64,000 nucleotides of DNA from Pseudomonas sp. UFMG81 (GTDB taxonomy: Bacteria; Pseudomonadota; Gammaproteobacteria; Pseudomonadales; Pseudomonadaceae), in assembly GCF_015354575.1 (NCBI RefSeq), contig NZ_JACAFQ010000003.1:181225-245224 (forward strand), read 5' to 3'. The first letter of the stretch is position 1; each line of letters opens with the position of its first letter. The position numbers and the translations under genes are program-made. The notes under the pieces are model-generated. The model searched no databases, was not told where the DNA came from, and worked only from the letters and a program-made list of their open reading frames with translations. Below, in pieces: positions 1 to 10,224 of this stretch.

Positions 1-129
1 AGCGGCCCCAGCGATTGATCGTGCGACACGAAAGAATGGGGCCGCTCTGCGGCCCTTTCGCGACACAAGGCCGCTCCTACAGAGAGTGTGCAACCCCATA
101 CAGTGTGGGAGCCGGCTTGCCGGCGATGA
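1..129. repeat. REP palindromes at left edge
   Basis: Positions 38-82 hold a REP unit with a GGCCGC-type core that ends in the GCTCCTACAG tail. Positions 104-129 hold a unit with the core GCCGGCTTGCCGGC in the opposite orientation. The first 15 bases look like the end of another unit. An ORF across 15-221 is a by-product of these repeats. Confidence 0.8.
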
Positions 130-236
130 ACCGCAACGCGGTCCTGGCGGCATGGGCGCCTGATATTTTTGCCAGTTTCACTGCCGCGGCATCGCTGCCA
201 AGCTTCAGAGGGAATCCCTGACCAAGGCAGTGGCCA

Positions 237-1067
237 ATGCCAACCTACCTGCTTGCTTGTGACCGACAGACCAGCCCCATCAACGGTGGTGGGTTTCCTG
301 GCCGCCGCTATACGGCCTACGGTGCATTAGCGTCACCGATCGGCCCGATGACAGGTTTCTGTGGGCAGCCTCGCGATGCGCGCATGGATCGCTATCCATT
401 GGGCAATGGGCACCGCTGGTACAACCCGGTGTTGATGCGCTTCCACGAAGCGGATGCGCTCAGCCCGTTTGCGGAAGGTGGCATCAACGCCTACATGTAT
501 TGTGCGGGTGATCCCGTAAACCATGTGGATCCATCAGGGCGCTTCATTCTCGCTTTGTTGGGTCACACAACCGGTTATCTATCGAGCGTTGTGACCGCTA
601 CTGGGGCTTTCAACCGTGTTGCGCTTCAGGTCGTAGAGCGCAAAGTAAGCGAGAAGAATGGACTGCAGCCACAAGTTGTACCCCTGAAGACCCGTGTGGG
701 AAATGTCCTTCAGTTTTTGGGGGCAGGCGCATTCGGAACCATTGGCAGGAGTATGGGCCTGGTCAATGGTCTAGCCGGTTCACCCACTGACGCTCCTGGG
801 TATGTCAACAGCATTGCCAATGCTGCCAGTAGCGCCTCAATCGCGGGGGGCGGCGCTATGCTGACACAAAAGGTGTTTTCCGACTGGCTTGCCAAGACCC
901 GCTATGAGGGTATCTCTACCCTTGCAGTGATTGCAGAGACACTTTACGAAGTCACAGGCATGGCGCTGATAGCTGAGGCACCTTCCCACGTTTATCGCAA
1001 GCCGGGTACTACAATGGCCAGGTTCTGGGGCCCATCATCTACTGTGCGTGACGACAATTTGGTTTGA
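237..1067 (+). CDS. Orphan RHS-repeat-associated core domain protein
   Basis: The protein has 276 residues. Residues about 1-105 match the end of the RHS core: LLACDRQTSP, a YTAYG strand, GNGHRWYNPVLMRF, then INAYMYCAGDPVNHVDPSGRF-like residues ending at the DPSG hallmark. In full-length RHS toxins this core closes the shell and the variable effector follows. Here about 170 residues follow that I do not recognise; they are rich in Gly, Ala and Ser with hydrophobic stretches. The long N-terminal YD-repeat shell is absent, so this is a short orphan RHS gene of a kind common in Pseudomonas. No VgrG, adaptor or obvious immunity gene lies beside it. The ATG at 237 is the first usable start, but the ribosome site is weak. 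It may be a functional small RHS protein or a displaced C-terminal tip. Confidence 0.75.
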   Translation: MPTYLLACDRQTSPINGGGFPGRRYTAYGALASPIGPMTGFCGQPRDARMDRYPLGNGHRWYNPVLMRFHEADALSPFAEGGINAYMYCAGDPVNHVDPSGRFILALLGHTTGYLSSVVTATGAFNRVALQVVERKVSEKNGLQPQVVPLKTRVGNVLQFLGAGAFGTIGRSMGLVNGLAGSPTDAPGYVNSIANAASSASIAGGGAMLTQKVFSDWLAKTRYEGISTLAVIAETLYEVTGMALIAEAPSHVYRKPGTTMARFWGPSSTVRDDNLV

Positions 1068-1128
1068 TCGCCCCACTGCTGTGTGGGGCGTGAGCGCGGC
1101 GCCAGTGCTAAGGCGATTGGTGCGGATA

Positions 1129-1147
1129 AAGGGGCGTGGTGCCCCTT
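1129..1147. terminator. Hairpin between RHS gene and chemoreceptor
   Basis: A 7-bp stem, AAGGGGC paired with GCCCCTT around a 5-base loop, lies just past the stop of the minus-strand chemoreceptor. It also lies 61 bp past the RHS stop. Read leftwards it is followed by a short T-rich stretch, so it could be a weak terminator for the receptor. Confidence 0.4.
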
Positions 1148-1158
1148 GTATCAGGCGG

Positions 1159-2784
1159 TCACGTCCGGAACCTCGCCACCAGCCCACTCAAGTCCACCGC
1201 CAACCGCGATAGTTCCGCACTCGCCGCGCTGGTCTGGTGCGCGCCGGTAGCGCTCTGCACCGACAGGTCGTTGATGTTCACCAGGTTGCGGTCCACCTCG
1301 CGGGCCACCTGGGCCTGTTCCTCGGCGGCACTGGCGATCACCAGGTTGCGCTCGTTGATCTGCGCCACCGCACCGGCGATGGTGTCCAGCGCCAGGCCCG
1401 CGCCACGGGCGATGTTCAACGTCGATTCGGCGCGTTCGGTGCTGGTGCGCATCGAGTCCACCGCCTGCTCGGTGCCGCCCTGGATGCTGCCGATCATCCG
1501 TTCGATCTCGCTGGTGGACTGCTGGGTGCGGTGGGCCAGGGCGCGCACCTCGTCGGCGACCACGGCAAAACCACGGCCCGCCTCGCCGGCGCGGGCAGCC
1601 TCGATGGCGGCGTTGAGCGCCAGCAGGTTGGTCTGGTCGGCCAGGCCACGGATCACGTCCAGCACCTTGCCGATATCGCGCGACTGCTCGGCCAGGTGGG
1701 TGATCAGCTTGGCGGTGGCCTGCACGTCGCCACTCATGCGCTCGATGGCGCCTACGGTTTCCAGTACCAGGTCACGGCCATCGCCGGCCGAACGGCTGGC
1801 TTCGCTGGAGGCTTCCGAGGTGCTCACCGCATTGCGCGCCACTTCCTCGACCGCGCTGGTCATCTCGGTGACGGCGGTGGCGGCCTGTTCGATCTCGTTG
1901 TTCTGCTGTTGCAGGCCACGGGCGCTTTCGTCGGTGACGCTGTTCAGCTCTTCGGCGGCCGAGGCCAGCTGGGTGGCGGAGCCGGCGATCAGCTGCAGGG
2001 TGTCGCGCAGCTTGTCCTGCATCTTGGCCATGGCCTGCAACAGGCGCGCAGCTTCATCGGTGCCGTCGGGGCGGATGCTGTGGGTGAGGTCGCCTTCGGC
2101 GATCTGCTCGGCGGCCTTGAGTGCTTCGTCGATGGGCTTGACGATGCTGCGGGTCAGCAGGAAGGCGAACAGCAGGGTCAGCACCGTGGCGGCGACCAGC
2201 AGGCTGATCACCAGGGTGAAGGCGCCGCTGTACTGGTCGGCGGCCTGCTGGTTGGTGGCGCTGGTCTGCTCGGTGTTGATGCGCACCAGGGTGTCCATGA
2301 CCTTGTTGACCTGCTCGGAGTTGTTCAGCAGGTCGCGGTTGAGCAGGTCGCGCAGGGCGTCCAGGTCGCCGGCCTGGCTCAGGCTGCGCATGCGCCCTTC
2401 GAGCTGGCGGTACTGGTTGAGCAACTGGCCGTACTGGTCGAAGGCGGCCTGCTCGTCGGCGGCGCTGATCAACGGCTCGTAGGCGCGGCGGGCCGTGTCG
2501 ATCTGCGCGTTGCGCTCGTCGAGCAGGCGCAGGGTGTCCTGCTGGGTGGCCGGCTCGCGGTTGAGCAGCAGGCGGTAGGAGAGGGTGCGCAGGCGCAGGT
2601 TGAGGGCGGTCAGCTCGTCGAGGGTCTTGATGCTGGGCACGCTGATCTCTTCGATGGTCACCCCGGCCTGGCGGATGTTGCCCATCTGGATCAGCGAGAA
2701 GATACCCAGGGCGAGCATCAGCACGCCGATCACCGAGAACCCGAGCAGCGCGCGCGGGGCGATATTCATGTTGCGTAGGGACAT
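1159..2784 (-). CDS. Methyl-accepting chemotaxis protein with four-helix-bundle sensor
   Basis: This is a transmembrane chemoreceptor that signals to CheA/CheW. The start at 2784 gives 541 residues beginning [16 protein letters not shown], the usual Pseudomonas MCP start; the reading frame continues upstream but that part does not look coding. TM1 spans about 10-30. A helical periplasmic region of about 155 residues, rich in Gln and Leu, fits a 4HB_MCP sensor. TM2 is about 188-212, followed by HAMP, then the cytoplasmic coiled coil with the hairpin tip [19 protein letters not shown] near 385-410. The ligand cannot be read from the sequence. It is transcribed away from the ZapB-like gene and is not co-transcribed with the second receptor at 3813. 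Confidence 0.93.
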   Translation of the reverse strand: MSLRNMNIAPRALLGFSVIGVLMLALGIFSLIQMGNIRQAGVTIEEISVPSIKTLDELTALNLRLRTLSYRLLLNREPATQQDTLRLLDERNAQIDTARRAYEPLISAADEQAAFDQYGQLLNQYRQLEGRMRSLSQAGDLDALRDLLNRDLLNNSEQVNKVMDTLVRINTEQTSATNQQAADQYSGAFTLVISLLVAATVLTLLFAFLLTRSIVKPIDEALKAAEQIAEGDLTHSIRPDGTDEAARLLQAMAKMQDKLRDTLQLIAGSATQLASAAEELNSVTDESARGLQQQNNEIEQAATAVTEMTSAVEEVARNAVSTSEASSEASRSAGDGRDLVLETVGAIERMSGDVQATAKLITHLAEQSRDIGKVLDVIRGLADQTNLLALNAAIEAARAGEAGRGFAVVADEVRALAHRTQQSTSEIERMIGSIQGGTEQAVDSMRTSTERAESTLNIARGAGLALDTIAGAVAQINERNLVIASAAEEQAQVAREVDRNLVNINDLSVQSATGAHQTSAASAELSRLAVDLSGLVARFRT

Positions 2785-3059
2785 GGAAGCGGTTTCCAGG
2801 GCAGAAGGGGGCCGCGATCCCTGCGGCGAAATGGGACTTGCCGGCGTATCGGTCGTGACCGGCCAGTCTTGATAGTGGCACGGCAAAATTGTGAGCCAGC
2901 TAACGAAATACCTGACAGGCGGTTGATCCAGGCCGGAACAAGGGCGCCGAACACCGGTCAACCTGAGCAGGTAAAAACCTTTTGAATCCGATATTTAATG
3001 GCGAGGGCGCAGGTTTTTCCTTATCGTGTGCGCCCTTTGCAACAACCCGAGATAGACGC

Positions 3060-3290
3060 ATGTTGGAAACGTCCCTGAATCAACTCGAGCAACTGGTCAC
3101 CGACCTGATGCACAAGAACGCGCAACTGGCTGAACAGAACGCCAGCCTCAGCCAGGAACTGGCCCAGGCCAAGGAAGAGAACGACAGCCTGCAGTTGTCG
3201 CTGATGGAGCAGGAAGAGAAGCACGGCGCCACTGCCGCGCGTATCCAGGCCCTGGTCGAGCGCGCCAGCGCCGGTGTCGTGAACGCATGA
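3060..3290 (+). CDS. ZapB-like coiled-coil protein (TIGR02449-type)
   Basis: A 76-residue protein, nearly all predicted coiled coil: from MLETSLNQLEQLVTDLMHKN onward it has regular heptads with repeated Leu, Glu and Gln. This matches the short ZapB-like proteins encoded just before zapA in pseudomonads. The ATG at 3060 is chosen because the coiled coil starts there; the longer frame from 2982 adds 26 residues of unlike composition. The gene overlaps the next start by 4 bases (ATGA), so the two are translationally coupled. It probably partners the ZapA-family protein at the division septum, by analogy to ZapA-ZapB. Confidence 0.8.
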   Translation: MLETSLNQLEQLVTDLMHKNAQLAEQNASLSQELAQAKEENDSLQLSLMEQEEKHGATAARIQALVERASAGVVNA

Positions 3291-3589
3291 GACTGCAAGC
3301 GCAGCCGGTCAATGTCGTGTCGATCCTCGGCAACGACTATTCGCTGAAGGCCCCCGAGGGCCAGGAAGAAACCCTGAACCAGGCCGTGCGCATGCTCAAC
3401 GTCGCCCTGGCCGAGACCAAGCGCAACTACCCGACCCTGATCGGCGACAAGTTGCTGGTGCTGGCCGCGTTGAACCTGTGCTCCAAGCAGATCGAGCTGC
3501 AGCGCGAGCACGCGCAAACCCTCGAGCGCACCCAGGCGCAGATCGACGCCACCGTCGATGCCATCAGCCGCACTATCGGCGAGGCCTGA
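3287..3589 (+). CDS. zapA: Cell division protein ZapA family
   Basis: 100 residues. The N-terminal part has the ZapA signature of a short beta strand region (VSILGNDYSLKAPEG) followed by helices with the LVLAALNLCSKQIEL segment. A C-terminal coiled coil carries the tetramerising function in known ZapA. ZapA bundles FtsZ filaments at the Z ring. The start overlaps the end of the ZapB-like gene. In Pseudomonas a zapA is usually followed by the 6S RNA gene and a 5-formyl-THF cyclo-ligase gene; neither is present here, so this may be a second ZapA paralogue rather than the main one. That last point rests on recalled gene order. Confidence 0.8.
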   Translation: MRLQAQPVNVVSILGNDYSLKAPEGQEETLNQAVRMLNVALAETKRNYPTLIGDKLLVLAALNLCSKQIELQREHAQTLERTQAQIDATVDAISRTIGEA

Positions 3590-3642
3590 ACATCTCGGAG
3601 CTGCTCTGAATGGGTGGCTCCAACACTTTCTTGAAGCATTTC

Positions 3643-3727
3643 ATGACCCTGTGGGAGCTGGCTGGCCAGCGATGGCGTCGGTGCATTCACCACCGCCATC
3701 GCTGGCAAGCCAGCTCCCACAGGGTCA
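3643..3727. repeat. REP pair (CTGGC core)
   Basis: Two REP units face each other as an inverted pair. The arms start ATGACCCTGTGGGAGCTGG and end in the complementary sequence, with a spacer of about 15 bases. The core is GCTGGCNNGCCAGC instead of the GCGGGC core seen elsewhere. It lies downstream of zapA and could act as a transcription or mRNA-decay boundary. Confidence 0.85.
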
Positions 3728-3812
3728 TTTGCTTTGTACAAGACTTGTGGATTGATCGAATACATAGGTGTATACACTTTCCCCAAAACAATAATTACCC
3801 GGGGAAAAGGGC

Positions 3813-5750
3813 ATGCGTATCTGGCGGCGGAGTATCCAGTGGCAATTGATTGCAAGCATGGGCGCAGCCCTGCTGGCGAGCATCCTGGTGGTGGTGGCCA
3901 TCTACACGGTGGCGGTCAACCGCCTCACTGAGCGCTACCTGGTCGACACGGCGCTGCCGGCCAGCATCGAGGCGATCCGCAACGACATCGAGCGCATGCT
4001 CGGCCGCCCGCTGGTGGCGGCGGCGGACATCGCCGGCAACACCCTGCTGCGCGACTGGCTGGCGGACGGTGAGAACCCCGCCGAGCTGCCGCGCTTCATC
4101 GAATACCTCGACGCCGCCAAGCAGCGTAACCAGGCCTTCACCACGTTGTTTGCCTCCACCGTCAGTGGCAACTACTACAACGAGAAAGGCCTGGACCGCA
4201 CCCTCAGCCGCGCCAACCCCAAGGACAAATGGTTCTACGGCTACATCGACAGCGGCGCCCAGCGCATGCTCAACATCGACATCGACGGCTCCACCGGCGA
4301 GCTGGCGCTGTTCATCGACTACCGCGTGGAGAAGGCCGGCCAGCTGGTCGGCGTGGCGGGCATGGGCTTGCGCATGACCGAGCTGTCGCAGCTGATCCAC
4401 GACTTCAGTTTCGGCGAGCACGGCAAGGTGTTCCTGGTGCGCAACGACGGTTTGATCCAGGTGCACCCGGACCAGCAGTTCAGCGGCAAGCGCCAGCTCG
4501 CCGAACAGCTCGACGCCGACGCGGCCAAGGCTGTGATGAGCGGTGGCCAGGGCCTGCGCAGCAGCCGCTTCAGCCGCGACGGTGAAACCTACCTGGCCTT
4601 GGGCCTGCCCCTGCGTGACCTCAACTGGACCCTGGTGGCCGAAGTGCCGGAGGCCGAGATCTACGCGCAGATGCGCCAGGCCGTCTGGCTGACCAGCCTG
4701 ATCGGCGGTGGCGTGGCCCTGATTTCATTGCTGCTGGTGGTGCTGCTGGCGCGCGGGCTGGTGCGGCCGATCCGCCAGGTCACCGCCGCACTGGTGCAGA
4801 TCGGCAGCGGCGCGGGCGACCTCAGCCATCGCCTGGACGATTCGCGCCAGGACGAGCTGGGCGACTTGGCCCGGGGTTTCAACCGCTTCCTCGACAGCCA
4901 GCGCGATCTGATCGGCGAGGTGCTGCGCACCACCGAACGCCTGCATCGCTCGGTCGAGCAGGTGACGCAGGTGGTGGACAACACCGCCGAACGTTCGGGC
5001 CGCCAGCAGGAGATGACCGAAATGGTCGCCACGGCGGTGCATGAGATGGGCCTGACCGTCCAGGACATCGCCCAGAACGCAGGTTCGGCCGCCGAAGCGT
5101 CGCAGTCGGCGCGCGACGAAGCCGTGCAGGCGCGCGAGGTGGTGCGCCGGTCGATCCACAACATCGAAGGCATGTCTGGCGAGATCGGCAAGGCCGCCGA
5201 TGCGGTCAGCCAGTTGGCCGACGAAGTCGCCTCGATCGATGAAGTATTAGCGGTGATCCGCAGCATTTCCGAACAGACCAACCTGCTGGCGCTCAACGCT
5301 GCCATCGAAGCGGCACGGGCCGGCGAGATGGGTCGCGGCTTTGCCGTGGTCGCCGACGAGGTACGCACCCTGGCGCGGCGCACCCAGGTGTCCACCGACG
5401 AAGTGCAGCAGATGATCCAGCGCCTCAAGCACGGCGCGGGTACGGCGGTGTCGTCGATGCAGGCGGGGCAGCAGGCGACCGGTAACGGGGTCGAGTCGAG
5501 CCAGCTGACCGGCGCGTCGCTGGGGGCGATCACCGACCAGGTGGAGCAGATCAGCGACATGAACCACCAAGTGGCCACGGCGACCGAAGAGCAGTCCGCG
5601 GTGACCGAGGAGATCAACCGCACGGTGCAGGGGATATCCGACTTGGCGCGGCAGACGGCGGCCGAAGTGCAAGGCTGCCGGGAGGAGTGCCAGGCGTTGC
5701 GCGGGTTGGCCGATGACCTGGCGCGGCAGATGGGTGGGTTCAGGCTTTAA
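3813..5750 (+). CDS. mcpH: Methyl-accepting chemotaxis protein, dCache type (McpH-like)
   Basis: A chemoreceptor of 645 residues with a good ribosome site (GGGGAAAAGG) before the ATG. TM1 is about 12-32. A periplasmic region of about 255 residues fits a double Cache sensor: it has the WFYGYIDSG and [20 protein letters not shown] segments typical of Cache folds. TM2 is about 293-316, then HAMP and the signalling coiled coil with [23 protein letters not shown] near 495-518. In P. putida KT2440 the receptor immediately before the threonine aldolase gene is McpH, which senses purines. The gene order and domain type here match that, so the symbol is given by position as well as family. The ligand itself is inferred. 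Confidence 0.85.
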   Translation: MRIWRRSIQWQLIASMGAALLASILVVVAIYTVAVNRLTERYLVDTALPASIEAIRNDIERMLGRPLVAAADIAGNTLLRDWLADGENPAELPRFIEYLDAAKQRNQAFTTLFASTVSGNYYNEKGLDRTLSRANPKDKWFYGYIDSGAQRMLNIDIDGSTGELALFIDYRVEKAGQLVGVAGMGLRMTELSQLIHDFSFGEHGKVFLVRNDGLIQVHPDQQFSGKRQLAEQLDADAAKAVMSGGQGLRSSRFSRDGETYLALGLPLRDLNWTLVAEVPEAEIYAQMRQAVWLTSLIGGGVALISLLLVVLLARGLVRPIRQVTAALVQIGSGAGDLSHRLDDSRQDELGDLARGFNRFLDSQRDLIGEVLRTTERLHRSVEQVTQVVDNTAERSGRQQEMTEMVATAVHEMGLTVQDIAQNAGSAAEASQSARDEAVQAREVVRRSIHNIEGMSGEIGKAADAVSQLADEVASIDEVLAVIRSISEQTNLLALNAAIEAARAGEMGRGFAVVADEVRTLARRTQVSTDEVQQMIQRLKHGAGTAVSSMQAGQQATGNGVESSQLTGASLGAITDQVEQISDMNHQVATATEEQSAVTEEINRTVQGISDLARQTAAEVQGCREECQALRGLADDLARQMGGFRL

Positions 5751-5773
5751 TCGTAGGCGAGCGCTTTGCGCTC

Positions 5774-5950
5774 GTTTCGCCGGCAAGCCGGCTCCCACTT
5801 TGGCGTTTACACGCCCTCTGTAGGAGCGGCCTTGCCGGGGCGCCGGACCGATCGGAATGGGCCGCAGAGCGGCCCCGGCGATCTTGAGGTGTAATCGGGA
5901 TCCTGGGGGCGCTGCGCACCCCTTTCGCGACACAAGGCCGCTCCTACAGG
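5774..5950. repeat. Three REP units of mixed core type
   Basis: 5774-5800 has the GCCGGCAAGCCGGC core. 5818-5876 and about 5915-5950 have GGCCTTG...GGCCGC cores that end in the CTGTAGGAGC/GCTCCTACAG tail, in opposite orientations. They fill most of the gap between the two convergent genes mcpH and ltaE. Confidence 0.8.
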
Positions 5951-5994
5951 TGACGTGCAAGCTTCAGGGTGAGCTTGCCGGCGATTGCGATGGG

Positions 5995-7035
5995 TCAGGC
6001 GCCGAAGATGCCGCGGATATCTGCCGCCAGCTCACGCACCCGCGCTTCTTCGGTATCCCACGAGCACATGAACCGCGCCCCGCCGCTCCCGATGAAGGTA
6101 TAGAAGCGCCAGCCCTTGTTGCGCAGCGCCTCGATCGCATACTCCGGCATCTGCAGGAACACCCCGTTGGCCTCCACCGGGAACATCAGCTCGACGCCCG
6201 GCAGGTCGCTGACCAGCGACGCCAGCAGCTGCGCGCAGTGGTTGGCATGCTGGCCATGGCGCATCCAGGCACCGTCCTCGAGCAACCCCACCCACGGCGC
6301 CGACAAGAAGCGCATCTTCGAGGCCAACTGGCCGGCCTGCTTGCAGCGGTAGTCGAAGTCCTCGGCCAGGGCGCGGTTGAAGAACAGGATCGCCTCGCCC
6401 ACCGCCATGCCGTTCTTGGTGCCGCCAAAGCACAGCACATCGACGCCGGCTTTCCAGGTCAGCTCTGCCGGCGAGCAGCCGAGGAAGGCGCAGGCGTTGG
6501 TGAAACGCGCGCCGTCCATGTGCAGGTTCAGGCCCAGCTCTTTACAGGTGGTGCTGATCGCCTTGAGCTCGTCGGGGCGGTACACCGTGCCCACTTCGGT
6601 GGCTTGGGTGAGGGTCACCACGCGCGGCTTGGGGTAGTGGATGTCCTGGCGCTTGAGCGCCACTTCGCGGATCGACTCGGGCGTCAGTTTGCCGTTGACG
6701 CTGGCGGCGGTGAGCAGTTTGGAGCCGTTGGAGAAGAACTCCGGCGCGCCGCATTCATCGGTCTCGACGTGGGCGGTCTCGGAGCAGATCACGCTGTGGT
6801 AGCTCTGGCACAGCGAGGCCAAAGCCAGGGAGTTGGCGGCGGTGCCGTTGAAGGCGAAGAACACTTCGCAGTCGGTCTCGAACAGCTTGCGGAAGTATTC
6901 CGAGGCGCGCTCGGTCCACTGGTCGTCGCCGTAGGCGCGTTCGTGGCCGTGGTTGGCCTTTTCCATCGCGGCCCAGGCTTCGGGGCAGATGCCGGAGTAG
7001 TTGTCGCTGGCGAATTGCTGGTTGTTGTCGGTCAT
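5995..7035 (-). CDS. ltaE: Low-specificity L-threonine aldolase
   Basis: A PLP enzyme that cleaves threonine or allo-threonine to glycine and acetaldehyde. It has 346 residues from the ATG at 7035, which follows an AAGGACA ribosome site; the frame upstream to 7101 is not supported. Fold-type I aminotransferase features are visible: the N-terminal SDNYSG, the FNGTAANSLAL phosphate-binding loop near 62-72, HMDGARFTNA near 172-181 (Asp binds the PLP ring nitrogen) and FGGTKNGM with the PLP lysine at about 207. Length is normal for the family. It is divergent from glyA, which uses the same glycine pool. Confidence 0.95.
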   Translation of the reverse strand: MTDNNQQFASDNYSGICPEAWAAMEKANHGHERAYGDDQWTERASEYFRKLFETDCEVFFAFNGTAANSLALASLCQSYHSVICSETAHVETDECGAPEFFSNGSKLLTAASVNGKLTPESIREVALKRQDIHYPKPRVVTLTQATEVGTVYRPDELKAISTTCKELGLNLHMDGARFTNACAFLGCSPAELTWKAGVDVLCFGGTKNGMAVGEAILFFNRALAEDFDYRCKQAGQLASKMRFLSAPWVGLLEDGAWMRHGQHANHCAQLLASLVSDLPGVELMFPVEANGVFLQMPEYAIEALRNKGWRFYTFIGSGGARFMCSWDTEEARVRELAADIRGIFGA

Positions 7036-7113
7036 GACACCTGTCCTTTTTACGACGCAAGGACGCACTCTAAACCATCGATTCGGGGGTTGCCTATACA
7101 AGCCGAAACCTGT

Positions 7114-7210
7114 CCCGGCCCTTTCGCGGGCAAGCCCGCTCCCACAGGTTTGTCACTGCCTCTGGGTGCAGCGCCGTACCTGTGGGAGCGGGCTTGCCCG
7201 CGAAGGGGCC
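7114..7210. repeat. REP pair (GCGGGC core)
   Basis: A head-to-head pair of the canonical P. putida REP. Both units contain CGCGGGCAAGCCCGCTCCCACAGG or its complement, separated by about 40 bases. It lies between divergent ltaE and glyA. Confidence 0.9.
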
Positions 7211-7354
7211 ATCTATGCCGCTGGAGCAATGTCGTAAACGCGCCATTGCAAGGCGCGCGCAGGCATCTGTGTGCCCCGGCCCGGTCATACCATCGCTGCA
7301 AAGGGTGACAAGTCCCTCTACAGACAAGAAACGATCGCTGCCGGGAGATACACG
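7211..7354 (+). promoter_or_regulatory. glyA upstream region with small palindrome
   Basis: This 144-bp stretch must carry the glyA promoter. The only clear structure is the inverted repeat CGCGCC-ATTGCAA-GGCGCG at 7239-7257. It could be an operator or a small hairpin; no convincing -35/-10 pair stands out. In P. aeruginosa glyA1-sox is induced through GbdR and SouR, but I cannot identify their sites here. Confidence 0.3.
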
Positions 7355-8608
<1,254 letters not shown>

Positions 8609-8623
8609 GTGGAGTAAACGACC

Positions 8624-9874
8624 ATGCAACGCTACTCGGGCTTCGGCCTCTTCAAACACTCCCTCAGCCACCACGAGAACTGGCAGCGCATGTGGCGCAC
8701 GCCGACCCCTAAAAAAGTCTACGACGTGGTCATCGTCGGCGGTGGCGGCCATGGCCTGGCCACCGCCTACTACCTGGCCAAGGAGCACGGCATCACCAAC
8801 GTGGCGGTGATCGAGAAGGGTTACCTGGGCGGCGGCAACACCGCCCGCAATACCACCATCGTGCGTTCCAACTACCTGTGGGACGAGTCAGCGCACCTGT
8901 ACGAACACGCCATGAAGTTGTGGGAAGGGCTGTCCCAGGACATCAACTACAACGTGATGTTCTCCCAGCGCGGCGTGTACAACCTGTGCCACACCTTGCA
9001 GGACATTCGTGACTCCGAGCGCCGGGTGAGTGCCAACCGGCTCAATGGCGTCGATGGTGAGCTGCTCAATACTGCCCAGGTCGCGGCCGAGATCCCCTAC
9101 CTGGACTGCTCGAAGAACACCCGCTACCCGATCCTCGGCGCCACCGTGCAGCGCCGTGGTGGCGTGGCCCGTCACGACGCCGTGGCCTGGGGTTACGCCC
9201 GTGCCGCCGACGCCCTGGGCGTGGACCTGATCCAGCAGACCGAGGTGATTGGTTTCCGCAAAGAGAACGGCGCCGTGATCGGCGTGGAAACCAACAAAGG
9301 CTTCATCGGCGCCAAGCGCGTCGGCGTGGTCACCGCCGGTAACTCCGGGCACATGGCCCGGCTTGCGGGCTTCCGCCTGCCGCTGGAGTCGCACCCGCTG
9401 CAAGCGCTGGTATCCGAACCGATCAAACCAATCATCGACAGCGTGATCATGTCCAACGCCGTGCACGGCTACATCAGCCAGTCCGACAAGGGCGACCTGG
9501 TGATCGGCGCCGGTATCGACGGCTGGGTCGGCTACGGCCAGCGCGGTTCGTACCCGGTGATCGAGCACACCCTGCAAGCCATCGTCGAGATGTTCCCCAA
9601 CCTCTCGCGGGTGCGCATGAACCGCCAGTGGGGTGGCATCGTCGACACCTCGCCGGACGCCTGCCCGATCATCACCAAGACCCCGGTCAAGAACATGTTC
9701 TTCAACTGCGGCTGGGGCACCGGCGGCTTCAAGGCGACCCCGGGCTCGGGCCACGTCTTCGCCGCAAGCCTGGCCAAGGGCGAAATGCACCCACTGGCCG
9801 CGCCGTTCTCCATGGACCGTTTCTACAACGGCGCACTGATCGACGAACACGGCGCCGCCGCCGTCGCCCACTAA
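8624..9874 (+). CDS. soxB: Sarcosine oxidase beta subunit
   Basis: 416 residues. It is the catalytic subunit of heterotetrameric sarcosine oxidase, which oxidises sarcosine to glycine and passes the methyl carbon to THF. The N-terminus has a dinucleotide-binding fold (VIVGGGGHGLATAYYLA, about 36-52) for FAD, followed by the family signature GGGNTARNTTIVRSNYLW. The C-terminal part has NRQWGGIVDTSPD and GWGTGGFKATPGSG, typical of DAAO-type flavoproteins. The start at 8624 has GGAG nearby, and soxD begins 14 bases after the stop. Confidence 0.97.
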   Translation: MQRYSGFGLFKHSLSHHENWQRMWRTPTPKKVYDVVIVGGGGHGLATAYYLAKEHGITNVAVIEKGYLGGGNTARNTTIVRSNYLWDESAHLYEHAMKLWEGLSQDINYNVMFSQRGVYNLCHTLQDIRDSERRVSANRLNGVDGELLNTAQVAAEIPYLDCSKNTRYPILGATVQRRGGVARHDAVAWGYARAADALGVDLIQQTEVIGFRKENGAVIGVETNKGFIGAKRVGVVTAGNSGHMARLAGFRLPLESHPLQALVSEPIKPIIDSVIMSNAVHGYISQSDKGDLVIGAGIDGWVGYGQRGSYPVIEHTLQAIVEMFPNLSRVRMNRQWGGIVDTSPDACPIITKTPVKNMFFNCGWGTGGFKATPGSGHVFAASLAKGEMHPLAAPFSMDRFYNGALIDEHGAAAVAH

Positions 9875-9888
9875 CCGGAGACACCGTC

Positions 9889-10224
9889 ATGTTGCATATT
9901 TTCTGTCCCCACTGCGGCGAGCTGCGCTCCGAAGAAGAGTTCCACGCCTCTGGCCAGGCCCACATCCCGCGCCCGCTCGACCCTGGCGCCTGCTCCGACG
10001 AGGAGTGGGGCACCTACATGTTCTACCGCGACAACCCGCGCGGGATTCACCACGAGCTGTGGGACCACGTCGCCGGCTGCCGCCAGTACTTCAACGTCAC
10101 CCGTAACACGGTGACCTACGAAATTCTGGAAACCTACAAGATTGGCGAGAAGCCGCAAGTGACCGAAGGCGGCAAGCCGAACAGCGCAGCGTCGACCGTC
10201 AAAGGCCAAGGGGAAAAAGTATGA
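9889..10224 (+). CDS. soxD: Sarcosine oxidase delta subunit
   Basis: 111 residues. It starts MLHIFCPHCGELRSEEEF, with the zinc-binding CPHCG pair and further Cys and His downstream (GACSDEEW, HVAGCRQYF), as expected for the small zinc-containing delta subunit that braces the complex. It has no enzymatic role of its own. The ATG at 9889 follows CCGGAG. The stop overlaps the soxA start by 4 bases (ATGA). Length and composition match the family. Confidence 0.95.
   Translation: MLHIFCPHCGELRSEEEFHASGQAHIPRPLDPGACSDEEWGTYMFYRDNPRGIHHELWDHVAGCRQYFNVTRNTVTYEILETYKIGEKPQVTEGGKPNSAASTVKGQGEKV

Noticed and set aside
15..221. A 68-codon frame at the left edge
   Set aside because: It translates REP palindromes and has no coding character.
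1070..1091. Hairpin GCCCCAC/GTGGGGC after the RHS gene
   Set aside because: The stem is real, but no T run follows on either strand, so a terminator call is not supported.
3734..3780. Possible promoter before mcpH around TTGTGG and TATACA
   Set aside because: Spacing between the boxes is 20 bases and no flagellar-type (FliA) match is convincing.
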